Positions 1 to 6,768 of a stretch of 59,294 nt of DNA are shown here, one piece after another. The stretch lies in contig NZ_SMZR01000010.1 in the NCBI RefSeq assembly GCF_004358665.1, positions 1-59,294 of the forward strand, written 5' to 3'. Under the pieces are notes generated by a model. It saw nothing but the letters and a program-made list of their open reading frames with translations. It ran no database searches and was not told the DNA's origin. Position 1 is the stretch's first letter. Each line of letters begins with the position of its first letter. Source of the DNA: Jeotgalibacillus sp. S-D1 (lineage in GTDB: Bacteria > Bacillota > Bacilli > Bacillales > Jeotgalibacillaceae). A program made the position numbers and the translations under genes.

Positions 1-6
1 TTCAAT

Positions 7-135
7 CCGGTTCACTGCGCTTCAGACGGACGCTTTCCGCAGGGACGGCGCTGAGCCCTCCTCAGGCTTCGCCTTGCGGGGTCTCAGCTTGCCGTCAAAT
101 CCTGCAGGAGTCGCCGCCTTCCGCTCCGTTCACCT
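7..135 (-). repeat. Structured interspersed repeat, copy 1
   Basis: Read on the minus strand it begins GGTGAACGGAGCGGAAGG and ends AGCGCAGTGAACCGG. It is nearly the same as copy 4 (38499-38626) and shares the same layout with copies 2 and 3. Internal arms GACGGC/GCCGTC and GCTGAG/CTCAGC pair around a small AGGC-GAA-GCCT apical hairpin. No coding potential is apparent. It lies in opposite orientation to copy 2, about 115 bp away, so together they could form a large inverted repeat. Confidence 0.85.
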
Positions 136-249
136 CATCTTTGCAATTAAAATAGGCTCAATTCACATAATTTTGGAGTTATGTTCCAACCTCTTCTTTA
201 TTTTATCAGAATTATTTTTTTGGCTCTTTCGTAAGCTTTTGAACACTTA

Positions 250-380
250 GGTTCATTGGAGCGGAAGGTGGCGACTCCAGCGTGATAAAGCGGGAAGGGT
301 GAGACTGATTGATGCGAAAGCATCAAGGAGGCTCACCTCCCGCCACGCGGAAAGCGTCCGCCTGAAGCGGAAATGAACCG
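250..380 (+). repeat. Structured interspersed repeat, copy 2
   Basis: The ends GGTTCATT (250-257) and AATGAACC (372-379) are complementary. Inside, GCGGGA (290-295) pairs with TCCCGC (338-343), GGTGAG (298-303) with CTCACC (332-337), and GATGC/GCATC (311-315/320-324) closes a GAAA loop. The primary sequence of these arms differs from copies 1, 3 and 4 while pairing is kept. AAGCTT lies just upstream (232-237), as it does close to copies 3 and 4. No gene is seen between the two copies. Confidence 0.85.
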
Positions 381-429
381 GTCTCCATTTAAAAATTCTA
401 GATTGAATTTGTAATGGATGAAGAAATTT

Positions 430-458
430 TTGTTTTTATTCCAAACATGACTTATAAT
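430..458 (+). promoter_or_regulatory. Probable sigma-A promoter of the mifM-like/yidC2 unit
   Basis: TTGTTT (430-435), a 17-bp spacer, and a perfect TATAAT (453-458). Transcription would start near 465, giving a short leader before the ribosome binding site AGGAG at 477-481 of the leader peptide. Confidence 0.6.
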
Positions 459-489
459 CTAAGTAACTTAAACAATAGGAGTCTTGTTA

Positions 490-780
490 ATGGAAATATT
501 AGTACAAGCCCTGATGGAATCCTTACATGAAGGAACAGTACCTTTTGCGTATATCCTCCTGCTCATATGGAGCTGGAATTGCCCTCTCACTCTTGAGGGG
601 ATAAGCAGCAAGTGGTCAGGCAATAAGGGCACTCTGCCCATTGCAGATCAGGTAGTCACCAATAACTTACGGGCCGTTGAAGCCATTTGCAGCAGAATGA
701 TTTTTGGTAAAACGATCAAACGTAAAGATTGTCCAGATGATTCGGATGAAGCAGCGTCACCTCTTTTCTTATTAAATTGA
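490..780 (+). CDS. mifM: MifM-like regulatory arrest peptide upstream of yidC2
   Basis: 96 codons from ATG 490 (AGGAG at 477-481, 8-nt spacing; the in-frame TTG at 484 is too close to the site). The protein has one hydrophobic segment near residues 20-36 (YILLLIWSW) and a C-terminus with basic residues, then an acidic cluster and Ala-Ala-Ser-Pro-Leu (DDSDEAASPLFLLN). B. subtilis MifM, from memory, is 95 aa, membrane-targeted, and arrests ribosomes at an acidic DEEDAGS stretch close to its C-terminus to control yidC2. Size, topology, tail chemistry and position immediately before a yidC gene all match, although overall sequence similarity is low. Its last codons form the 5' arm of a hairpin that covers the yidC2 ribosome binding site. 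Function is inferred from this architecture. Confidence 0.7.
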   Translation: MEILVQALMESLHEGTVPFAYILLLIWSWNCPLTLEGISSKWSGNKGTLPIADQVVTNNLRAVEAICSRMIFGKTIKRKDCPDDSDEAASPLFLLN

Positions 781-799
781 TTTAATTTAAAAGAAAAGG
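762..799 (+). promoter_or_regulatory. Hairpin sequestering the yidC2 Shine-Dalgarno
   Basis: CTTTTCTT (763-770) pairs with AAGAAAAG (791-798), extended by a U-G pair (762/799). ATTAAA (771-776) pairs with TTTAAT (781-786) around a TTGA loop that contains the leader stop codon. The 3' arm contains the yidC2 site AAAAGGA (794-800). A ribosome stalled on the Ala/Ser codons at 751-759 of the leader peptide would cover the 5' arm and free the site. The four bases 787-790 form a bulge. Folding energy was not computed. Confidence 0.65.
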
Positions 800-803
800 A
801 ACG

Positions 804-1580
804 GTGAATGCTTTGAAGAAGTTAACTATATTATTAATTGGATCGCTTGCGGCTGTATTTTTAACAGGCTGTGCAAGTGTTCAAAATCAGACAGGCTTTT
901 TTTACACCCTGTTTGTGCGCCCATTTGAAGTTGGGATCTATGAAATTGGAACATTTTTTGACGGTAACTTCGGGTTATCCATCATTATCATAACGCTGAT
1001 TATCCGGTTGATTTTAATGCCGTTTATGTTGAAAAACTATCAAAATCAGCAGGTAATGAAAGAGAAAATGAATGTGTTAAAACCTGAAATGGACGAGATT
1101 CAAAAACGCTTAAAAGAAACGAAATCAAAAGAAGAGCAAACGGCCATTCAGCAGGAAATGATGGGTCTCTACCGTAAGCATGGAGTCAATCCATTGAATA
1201 TGGGATGCCTGCCTCTTCTGATCCAAATGCCAATTCTGATGGGGTTATATTTTGCCATTTCTTATTCAGAAGAAATTGCGACCCATTCATTCTTATGGTT
1301 CAATTTAGGATCACCTGATCTTGTGATGATGGTGATCGCCGGCGCAGTTTATTTTGTGCAGGGCTTTGTCACATTAAATAATCTGCCGGAAGCCCAGAAA
1401 AAACAAATGAAAATTATGACCTTTATTTCACCTGTCATGATCATGTTCATTTCATTTTCTGCTCCGGCAGCTCTGCCGTTATATTGGACGGTTGGCGGGG
1501 TATTTTTAATCATTCAAACGCTGATTGGTCAAAAATACTACCAAAAACATCCGGAAAAAGCGGTTGAGGCAGTTCAATAA
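804..1580 (+). CDS. yidC2: Membrane protein insertase YidC2 (Oxa1/YidC family)
   Basis: 258-aa YidC/Oxa1-family insertase. It folds client proteins into the cytoplasmic membrane, alone or with SecYEG. The N-terminus is a lipoprotein signal peptide with lipobox LTGC (Cys about residue 23), followed by the five-helix core typical of Gram-positive YidC. A cytoplasmic coiled-coil loop (KMNVLKPEMDEIQKRLKE) follows TM2, and the Arg of the hydrophilic groove lies in the IIRLILMPFML segment. The GTG at 804 is only 3 nt from AAAAGGA; TTG 813 would give a more usual MKKLTILL start with 12-nt spacing, so the start is uncertain. The upstream arrest-peptide gene suggests this is the inducible second paralogue that backs up SpoIIIJ/YidC1, which is not in this window. 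Confidence 0.93.
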   Translation: MNALKKLTILLIGSLAAVFLTGCASVQNQTGFFYTLFVRPFEVGIYEIGTFFDGNFGLSIIIITLIIRLILMPFMLKNYQNQQVMKEKMNVLKPEMDEIQKRLKETKSKEEQTAIQQEMMGLYRKHGVNPLNMGCLPLLIQMPILMGLYFAISYSEEIATHSFLWFNLGSPDLVMMVIAGAVYFVQGFVTLNNLPEAQKKQMKIMTFISPVMIMFISFSAPAALPLYWTVGGVFLIIQTLIGQKYYQKHPEKAVEAVQ

Positions 1581-1588
1581 TTAAAAAG

Positions 1589-1625
1589 AGGTAAGCTGCC
1601 GCTGCAGCTTACCTTTCTTTTTTTT
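1589..1625. terminator. Bidirectional terminator between yidC2 and maa
   Basis: Perfect 11-bp stem AGGTAAGCTGC (1589-1599) / GCAGCTTACCT (1604-1614) with loop CGCT. A T-run follows at 1615-1625 and an A-run precedes (1583-1588), so it can serve both convergent genes. The maa stop codon lies inside the 3' arm. Confidence 0.85.
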
Positions 1626-2175
1626 GAATTGTTTTAATGAAGCGGGCGGGATTTCCCCCAACGACTGTATTTGCAGGCACATCTTTAGTTACAACCGCTC
1701 CCGAGGCTATTACGGCGTTATCTCCAATCACAATGCCGGGATTTATGACTGCTCTGCCTCCAATCCATACATTATTTCCAATTGTAATCGGCTTGCCAAA
1801 CTCTTTGCCGCTGTTTCGTTCATCGGGATCAAGTGGATGAGTTGCTGTGTAAATGTGGACCCCTGGTGCAAGCATACAGTTGTCTCCGATTTCCACCTTG
1901 CATCCGTCCAGAATAAGACAATCAAAATTCGCATAAAAATTTTTACCAACATGAATGTTGTAGCCGTAATCGCAGCGGAAGGATGGTTCAATATAAATAT
2001 TTTCTCCTGCAGTACCAAAGAGCTTCTGGATCAATTTTTTTCTTTGCTCTTCTGTTGCGCTCAGCTGATTAAATTCTCCAGTCAGTTTTTTGGCTCTTAC
2101 ACGGTCTGCAACCAGTTCCGGGTGCCAGGCTTCATACATTTTTCCAGCTATCATTTTATCTTTTTCAGTTTCCAA
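1609..2175 (-). CDS. maa: Maltose O-acetyltransferase-type sugar acetyltransferase
   Basis: 188-aa left-handed beta-helix acetyltransferase (LacA/NodL/Maa type) that transfers acetyl from acetyl-CoA to a sugar hydroxyl. The N-terminal Maa segment ([15 protein letters not shown]) is followed by hexapeptide-repeat coils from about residue 70 on and the family signature around the HPLD catalytic His ([13 protein letters not shown]). I place the start at TTG 2175: GGAGGAG lies 6 nt before it, and the TEKDKM N-terminus fits the family. The ATG at 2190 overlaps that ribosome binding site. Monocistronic, convergent with yidC2. The physiological sugar is unknown. Confidence 0.9.
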   Translation of the reverse strand: METEKDKMIAGKMYEAWHPELVADRVRAKKLTGEFNQLSATEEQRKKLIQKLFGTAGENIYIEPSFRCDYGYNIHVGKNFYANFDCLILDGCKVEIGDNCMLAPGVHIYTATHPLDPDERNSGKEFGKPITIGNNVWIGGRAVINPGIVIGDNAVIASGAVVTKDVPANTVVGGNPARFIKTIQKKER

Positions 2176-2295
2176 ATCATTCTCCTCCATGACGAGTTAT
2201 CATAAACAGTTTACCAGAATAATAACCATAACCGTATCATTAGCCTGAGTTAAATCATCGTTGTATACTTAAGAAAAAATCAGGAGGTCTTGTTA

Positions 2296-3054
2296 ATGAA
2301 TTATGCCATTGTAACAGGAGCATCTAAGGGACTCGGGGAAGCAGTTGCTGACCATTTGATCGATCATTCTTATCACATCATTGATGTTTCACGCTCAGGA
2401 AATCAACGGCTTCAGCAAAAGGCAGAGCAAAATGAATTGACCTATGATCACGCTCAGATCGATTTACGTTCACCCGATCAGGCAGCTTCCTTTCTAACCA
2501 GTTGGTTTGATAAAATTACTCAAATACCACCCGAAAAGGTAATGATTGTCCATAATGCAGGCACTGTTGAACCGATTGAAAAAGTGGGAAATCTGGATAA
2601 TGAACTTGTCGATCAGGCTGTTCACCTCAATTACATAACACCGGTTGTATTAACCAATATTGCGTTTAAACGCTCAAATGAACTTGATATTAGCTTAACG
2701 GTTGTGAATATAACATCAGGAGCTGCAGAAAAACCAAATCATGGCTGGAGTGTCTATGGAAGTACGAAAGCAGCGCTTAACTTATTTACAGAAACTGCTG
2801 CATTAGAACAAGTTGAACAAGGCTCCAAAAATACCATTATTTCGTTTAGTCCGAGTATCATGGATACAGAGATGCAGGAGGTCATTCGTTCATCATCAGC
2901 ATCCGCATTTTCACAGGTTGAACGTTTTCAGGAATTTAAAAAAGACGGCAAGCTGAGAAAGCCGGATGAGGTAGGCGGAGCTTTAGTCAGGCTGCTGATG
3001 GAAGATCAAATAGAAAGCGGCAAATTGTATCATATTAATGATCTATTGCATTAA
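2296..3054 (+). CDS. SDR-family reductase, YueD/benzil reductase-like
   Basis: 252-aa short-chain dehydrogenase. The Rossmann motif TGASKGLG sits at the N-terminus (about residues 7-14), NAG about 90, and the catalytic Ser with YGSTK (Tyr-x3-Lys) near 155. The overall pattern, including the C-terminal HINDLL ending, resembles Bacillus YueD, an NADPH-dependent (S)-benzoin-forming benzil reductase; the natural substrate is not known. ATG 2296 has AGGAGGT 7 nt upstream; the in-frame TTG at 2290 is too close. Single gene with its own terminator. Confidence 0.85.
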   Translation: MNYAIVTGASKGLGEAVADHLIDHSYHIIDVSRSGNQRLQQKAEQNELTYDHAQIDLRSPDQAASFLTSWFDKITQIPPEKVMIVHNAGTVEPIEKVGNLDNELVDQAVHLNYITPVVLTNIAFKRSNELDISLTVVNITSGAAEKPNHGWSVYGSTKAALNLFTETAALEQVEQGSKNTIISFSPSIMDTEMQEVIRSSSASAFSQVERFQEFKKDGKLRKPDEVGGALVRLLMEDQIESGKLYHINDLLH

Positions 3055-3064
3055 TTATAAATTC

Positions 3065-3098
3065 TCCCTAGCAGCCAGCCGGCTGCGGGGAGTTTTTT
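3065..3098 (+). terminator. Terminator after SDR gene
   Basis: CTCCC...GCAGCC (3066-3076) pairs with GGCTGC...GGGAG (3081-3092) around an AGCC loop, followed by TTTTTT. Confidence 0.85.
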
Positions 3099-3161
3099 AA
3101 AAGAGAAGAAATAATGGTAAATGGATTAACAATTTCTTAACGTTATCCTTACATTCGGTGT

Positions 3162-3186
3162 GTTTAGTCCTATACCTGCCGGGTAG
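3162..3186 (+). promoter_or_regulatory. Sigma-B-like promoter of the acidic lipoprotein gene
   Basis: GTTTAG (3162-3167), 13-bp spacer, GGGTAG (3181-3186). The sigma-B consensus is GTTTAA-N12-15-GGGTAT, so each box has one mismatch. The complete sigB module lies downstream in this window. Confidence 0.6.
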
Positions 3187-3245
3187 ATATGTACTGTATA
3201 CCAAGCTAGAAAATTCTACCTTACCTGGGAAAGGAGTTTTTTCAA

Positions 3246-3503
3246 ATGGACATGAAAAAATGGTTTCAAATTGGAGCAGCTGGCGTCTTGAGTCTTGGAG
3301 TTTTAGCGGGGTGCGGAAATGATGACACAGAAGATACCCCTGAAGATCCAGAAGTGGAAGAAAACGAGGACGGAAATATGAATGATGACAACAACGATGA
3401 TGCTGAAACAGACACTGAAGAGGAAAATCAAAATGACACCGATATGGAAAATACAGACGATGATTCTATGTTAGATAACGAGGATGAGGATTCAAACGAA
3501 TAA
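3246..3503 (+). CDS. Small highly acidic lipoprotein
   Basis: 85 aa. A Sec/lipoprotein signal peptide (MDMKKWFQIGAAGVLSLGVLAGC) has lipobox LAGC and predicted lipidated Cys23. The remaining roughly 60 residues are almost entirely Asp, Glu, Asn and Thr, so they are low-complexity, strongly anionic and probably disordered outside the membrane. AGGAG lies 9 nt upstream. Preceded by a sigma-B-like promoter and followed by its own terminator, it looks like a single stress-inducible gene. No enzyme motif is present; cation binding or surface charge are possible roles but are guesses. Confidence 0.75.
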   Translation: MDMKKWFQIGAAGVLSLGVLAGCGNDDTEDTPEDPEVEENEDGNMNDDNNDDAETDTEEENQNDTDMENTDDDSMLDNEDEDSNE

Positions 3504-3515
3504 GATTCTATGCAG

Positions 3516-3545
3516 AAGGAACCGATCTTTGGTTCCTTTTTTCTT
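3516..3545 (+). terminator. Terminator after acidic lipoprotein gene
   Basis: AAGGAACC (3516-3523) / GGTTCCTT (3531-3538) stem followed by a T-rich run. Confidence 0.85.
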
Positions 3546-3592
3546 TTGATTACCGAGGGGGTATGCTAACGTATTTTTGAGGCGGTGAAAAG

Positions 3593-4195
3593 ATGAAAAA
3601 GCTATTGTTAACAGGATTTGAACCTTTTCTTCAGTTTACAACGAATCCCACGATGGAAATTGTACAGTCATTAAACGGCACAATCATTAACGGCTACAAC
3701 ATAATTGGACGGATCATGTCAGTGGATTTTACCCGTTCAGGAAAAGAAATGCTGAATTACTATGAAGAGACCCAGCCCGACGCTGTCATCTCACTGGGAC
3801 TGGCAGGAGGCAGGACCAAGATAACCCCAGAACGAATTGCGATTAACTGCAATGACGGAGACCGTGATAACAGCGGGAACAAGCCTGCGGGTGAAAAAAT
3901 TATCCCTGATGGACCGGATGGTCTGTTTTCTACTCTCCCTATTCAGAAAATGGTTGAAAGTTTGAAAGAACAGGGATACCCCGCGGGGATTTCGAATACA
4001 GCCGGAACGTATTTGTGCAATCATGTGATGTACCAGATGCTTTATACGTTAAACCAGGACCATCATCAGATTCAGTCAGGGTTTATCCATATACCGGCCT
4101 CCCATGAGCTTGCGATTGATGCAGGGAAAATGCCTAGCTGGTCCCAGGAAGATTTGCTGCAATCCATTCGGATTTGCATTGAAGCGTTGGATTAA
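3593..4195 (+). CDS. pcp: Pyroglutamyl-peptidase I
   Basis: 200-aa cytosolic cysteine peptidase of family C15, which removes N-terminal pyroglutamate from peptides. The catalytic triad is visible: Glu80 in PERIAIN, Cys142 in NTAGTYLCNHVMY and His166 in IHIPAS. The N-terminal LLTGFEPF motif is also conserved, and the length is close to the usual 200-215 aa. ATG 3593 follows a GGCGGTG-type site. It appears monocistronic, with only a weak hairpin downstream. Confidence 0.95.
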   Translation: MKKLLLTGFEPFLQFTTNPTMEIVQSLNGTIINGYNIIGRIMSVDFTRSGKEMLNYYEETQPDAVISLGLAGGRTKITPERIAINCNDGDRDNSGNKPAGEKIIPDGPDGLFSTLPIQKMVESLKEQGYPAGISNTAGTYLCNHVMYQMLYTLNQDHHQIQSGFIHIPASHELAIDAGKMPSWSQEDLLQSIRICIEALD

Positions 4196-4212
4196 TACAA
4201 GCCAGTTAAAGA

Positions 4213-4238
4213 CAAAAAGGAACCTTTTTGTGATTTTA
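4213..4238 (+). terminator. Weak terminator-like hairpin after pcp
   Basis: CAAAAAG (4213-4219) / CTTTTTG (4224-4230) with a GAAC loop, then TGATTTT. The stem is AT-rich with no clean T-run, so efficiency is doubtful. Confidence 0.4.
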
Positions 4239-4267
4239 AAACCCTTTTAAGTGGAGGAGAATAGTTT

Positions 4268-5407
4268 TTATCCTATTCTTCTCACGTACATCCACCAACC
4301 GAGGATCACAGCAGGAACCGCTGCTGCCCCCATTCCGATGAATGCCAGTCCTGAAGAAATTTCGTAGAGATAACCGCCAATCTGTGTAAGGACGGCTGTG
4401 CTCAATCCCATTCCAAGAGAAGCGTAAAGCCCCTGTGCGGTTGGAATTAAAGGTTTATCCACTGTCCGGTATAAAAACCGGATAAAGGCATAATGGGCCA
4501 GTCCAAAGGTTAGAGAATGAAAGATTTGGGTGACAATAAAGATCCATAAAGAAGGAAATAATCCGATTAAAACCCATCTCAGAATGGACGCAGCCCCCGC
4601 AAAAATAAACATGGTGGAGACCGGCGTTTTTTTCAATAGCTTATCTGCGACTGCAAAGAATGCAATTTCTGAAATAATCGCTATGTTTAAAATAAACCCT
4701 ATGTACACACTCGACACATTCAATTCCTGTAGATAAATGAATCCGTAATTATAGTAGGAAGCATGTGCGCCTTGAATTAAAATACAGATTCCTAAAACGA
4801 TCGCAAAGCCCGGTGTGGCAAATATGGCACGGTAGCCTCCACGCTGCGGGCTGATTCGGCTGTGCAGAGCGTCTGGCGCACGCATAAAGGAAGCAGTAAT
4901 CATAAGAAGGGTTCCAAGCACCATGACGGTCATTATTGAGGATTCCGACCAGATGGCGGTTGTGATGCCGATAACAATCAGACCAATGGCATAACCCGCA
5001 GATCCCCATGAACGGCTTCGTCCATAATTAATCTTGTTGGTTCTCATCAGGACAGTTGCATTGCTCTCCATTGTGGGTAAAATATTCGGATAAAAAAAAC
5101 TGAATAAGACCATGACACCCATCAGACCAAAAAATGAGTCAATTGGAATAAATAGAAGCAGGATCACTGCCGAGAGCAGAGGCAGAATCTTCATCAATAC
5201 GGCCAGGCTAAACCGTTTGCTAAGCTGAGGGAAAATAAACAGGGTGGAAAACGACCTTGCAAATAAACCCGCAGCGATAATGGAGCTGGCAGCTGCCACG
5301 CTTAGATTTTTTTCAGAGACAAGCCATCCGGTCCAATACGGTAAAAAGATTCCCCAGGTAAAAAAGAAGGTAAAAAAGTTGGTAGATAACCAAGCTTGCT
5401 GTTTCAT
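4268..5407 (-). CDS. MFS transporter, HcaT/YwbF-like
   Basis: 379-aa integral membrane protein with about 12 hydrophobic segments. The N-terminus (LSTNFFTFFFTWGIFLPYWTGWL) and the internal NYGRSRSWGSAGYAIG segment resemble the HcaT-like branch of the major facilitator superfamily, including B. subtilis YwbF. Members are annotated as phenylpropionate or sugar permeases, mostly without proof; the substrate here is unknown. Transcribed leftwards, with array A just upstream of its start. Confidence 0.85.
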   Translation of the reverse strand: MKQQAWLSTNFFTFFFTWGIFLPYWTGWLVSEKNLSVAAASSIIAAGLFARSFSTLFIFPQLSKRFSLAVLMKILPLLSAVILLLFIPIDSFFGLMGVMVLFSFFYPNILPTMESNATVLMRTNKINYGRSRSWGSAGYAIGLIVIGITTAIWSESSIMTVMVLGTLLMITASFMRAPDALHSRISPQRGGYRAIFATPGFAIVLGICILIQGAHASYYNYGFIYLQELNVSSVYIGFILNIAIISEIAFFAVADKLLKKTPVSTMFIFAGAASILRWVLIGLFPSLWIFIVTQIFHSLTFGLAHYAFIRFLYRTVDKPLIPTAQGLYASLGMGLSTAVLTQIGGYLYEISSGLAFIGMGAAAVPAVILGWWMYVRRIG

Positions 5408-5579
5408 TTAACATCACTCCATAGGCATTCATCTAGCTAATAACAGAACACTAGTATAACAGACGAATTGTTACTGGGGGGAAATTGGGATTGGATGTTT
5501 AGGAGAGAAGGGGGGAAGTATGGGTGGAAGGGGAGCATGGGGTGCTTGGGGAGTATCGGTGGTTGGCGGTTGAGTGGGA

Positions 5580-5979
5580 TATCGATCATGTTTACAGGTT
5601 TATCAAACAAATCGGCGCATATATCGATCAACTTTTTCAATATATCGATCACGATCTCCATTTTATCGGTCAGCCCCGTCCACACCAGACTTTTATCTTA
5701 CTTTTTACAGTGTTTATCGATCAACATTGCGAGGATATCGATCATCTTCACGCTTATATCATTCTGCCGGCCCATGTTACTGCAACCAAAAAATATCGAT
5801 CATGTTTACAGGTTTATCGAACAAACCGACGCATATATCGATCAACTTTTTGAATATATCGATCACGATCTCCATTTTATCGGTCAGCCCCGTCCACACC
5901 AGACTTTTAACTTACTTTTTTCAGCGTTTATCGATCAACATTGAGAGGATATCGATCATAATTTCCCCTTTATCATTCT
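5580..5979 (+). repeat. Array A: 18 TATCGATCA-like sites at 21-bp spacing, two tandem units
   Basis: Sites start at 5580, 5601, 5622, 5643, 5664, 5694, 5715, 5736, 5757 (unit 1) and 5794, 5815, 5836, 5857, 5878, 5908, 5929, 5950, 5971 (unit 2). Steps within each unit are 21,21,21,21,30,21,21,21 bp; the units are nearly identical and offset by 214 bp. The core is TATCGATCA, with variants such as TATCGGTCA, TATCAAACA and TATCATTCT. Sites are separated by 12 bp of variable sequence. The longer step contains a GC-rich segment. Array C has the same core and spacing on the opposite strand. Confidence 0.95.
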
Positions 5980-6073
5980 CAACTCACGCTGCGCTCGCAG
6001 TCCCGATCTCCGTTGCAAATTAACAATCATAAACTCACCTTTATCATTCCCGCGGGCCTCTTTGCTTCCACAA

Positions 6074-6106
6074 CAAAAAAGCCGCAGCCATACCCGGCTG
6101 CGGCTT
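6074..6106 (-). terminator. Terminator of ohr
   Basis: GCCGCAGCC (6081-6089) / GGCTGCGGC (6096-6104) stem; the A-run at 6075-6080 is the U-tract on the minus strand. Confidence 0.88.
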
Positions 6107-6113
6107 GAATAAA

Positions 6114-6539
6114 TTATAGTTTATTTTGTGATTTCACTTCTAACGCTACATCAATGTTGCCGCGTGTTGCCTTAGAATAAGGGCAGAAGTTGTGAGCTTT
6201 TTCAAGTAAATCTTCTGCTTCCTCCTGTGATACACCGGTTACTTCAACAACCAGCTTCACAGAAAGCTTTACTCCGTCATCTTCCTGGTCTTTTTCAAGA
6301 CTGACATGCGCTGTGGTTTTTGATTCAACCTCTTTGCCTGCTTTTTTAGCAATTAAGCCATAAGCTCCATCAAAGCAAGCTGCGTAGCCTGAAGCAAATA
6401 ATTGTTCAGGATTTGTTTTGCCTTCCGGTTCCTGTCCGTCTCCCGGCATAGCCAGATCCAGCTGAATCAAATCATCGGCTGATCGAACATGTCCACTTCT
6501 TCCACCTTGAGCGGTTGCTGCTGTAGTTAAGATTGGCAT
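6114..6539 (-). CDS. ohr: Organic hydroperoxide resistance protein (Ohr/OsmC family)
   Basis: 141-aa thiol peroxidase that reduces organic hydroperoxides. Both redox cysteines of the Ohr branch are present: the first in YAACFDGA (about residue 55) and the resolving Cys in NFCPYSKATRGN (about 120). Residues near the N-terminus (TAATAQGGRSGHVRS) match the dimer-forming strand. The start is ATG 6539, with AAGGAG 9 nt upstream; the ATG at 6557 precedes that site. No ohrR-type MarR gene is adjacent, so control could be by a distant OhrR or by general stress response. Confidence 0.93.
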   Translation of the reverse strand: MPILTTAATAQGGRSGHVRSADDLIQLDLAMPGDGQEPEGKTNPEQLFASGYAACFDGAYGLIAKKAGKEVESKTTAHVSLEKDQEDDGVKLSVKLVVEVTGVSQEEAEDLLEKAHNFCPYSKATRGNIDVALEVKSQNKL

Positions 6540-6577
6540 ATATCTCATCTCCTTCATTAATTATGACTCGTCTGATT

Positions 6578-6594
6578 TGTTGTAAAAAACAACA
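6578..6594. promoter_or_regulatory. Inverted repeat in the ohr 5' region
   Basis: TGTTGT (6578-6583) and ACAACA (6589-6594) separated by AAAAA, about 40 bp before the ohr start. It could be an operator. It does not match the TACAATT-type OhrR site I know, so the regulator is unassigned. Confidence 0.35.
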
Positions 6595-6680
6595 CACTAT
6601 ACTGTTCACTCTTTTGTAAGGAGTTAAACATATAGTTATCCAAAAAAATCCTGCCAACAGGTCAAATGGCAACAATGCCG

Positions 6681-6731
6681 TTGACAAATTCAGAATTAGA
6701 TCTTATTGAGAAAGGGTTGTAAGCGTTTTAA
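6681..6731 (+). promoter_or_regulatory. mtl operon promoter region with cre-like site
   Basis: TTGACA at 6681-6686 with a poor -10 (TATTGA, 6704-6709) at 17 bp, then TGTAAGCGTTTTAA (6718-6731), which fits the CcpA cre consensus TGWAANCGNTNWCA with one mismatch. A good -35 and weak -10 suit an activator-dependent promoter, and MtlR is encoded in the same operon. Catabolite repression at the cre site is expected. Confidence 0.55.
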
Positions 6732-6768
6732 GATAAGGGTAAGAAAATAATGATAAGGAGGAAATAAA

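Larger units (their letters stand above)
5408..6113. other. Intergenic region holding array A
   Basis: 706 bp between the start of the MFS gene and the end of ohr (both leftward). It holds a G-rich stretch on the plus strand (5475-5560), array A (5580-5979), a non-repetitive stretch to 6073, and the ohr terminator. Several reading frames stay open across the array on the plus strand, but they overlap one another and result from the 21-bp (7-codon) period. I do not call a gene. Confidence 0.8.

Noticed and set aside
1624-2205. 193-codon open frame antisense to maa
   Set aside because: Opposite strand of a clear acetyltransferase gene; Cys/Ser/Asn-rich translation without family features.
3558-3570. 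GGGTATGC as a sigma-B -10 for pcp
   Set aside because: No GTTT-type -35 lies 12-15 bp upstream.
5580-5979. CRISPR array
   Set aside because: Repeats are 8-9 bp with 12-13-bp spacers, far below CRISPR sizes. The spacers recur between tandem units and no cas genes are present.
5468-6023. Overlapping open frames over array A giving heptad-like proteins (YRS/IDH/SI repeats)
   Set aside because: Mutually overlapping frames stay open because the repeat period is a multiple of 3. There is no convincing ribosome binding site or unique domain; the DNA period explains them.
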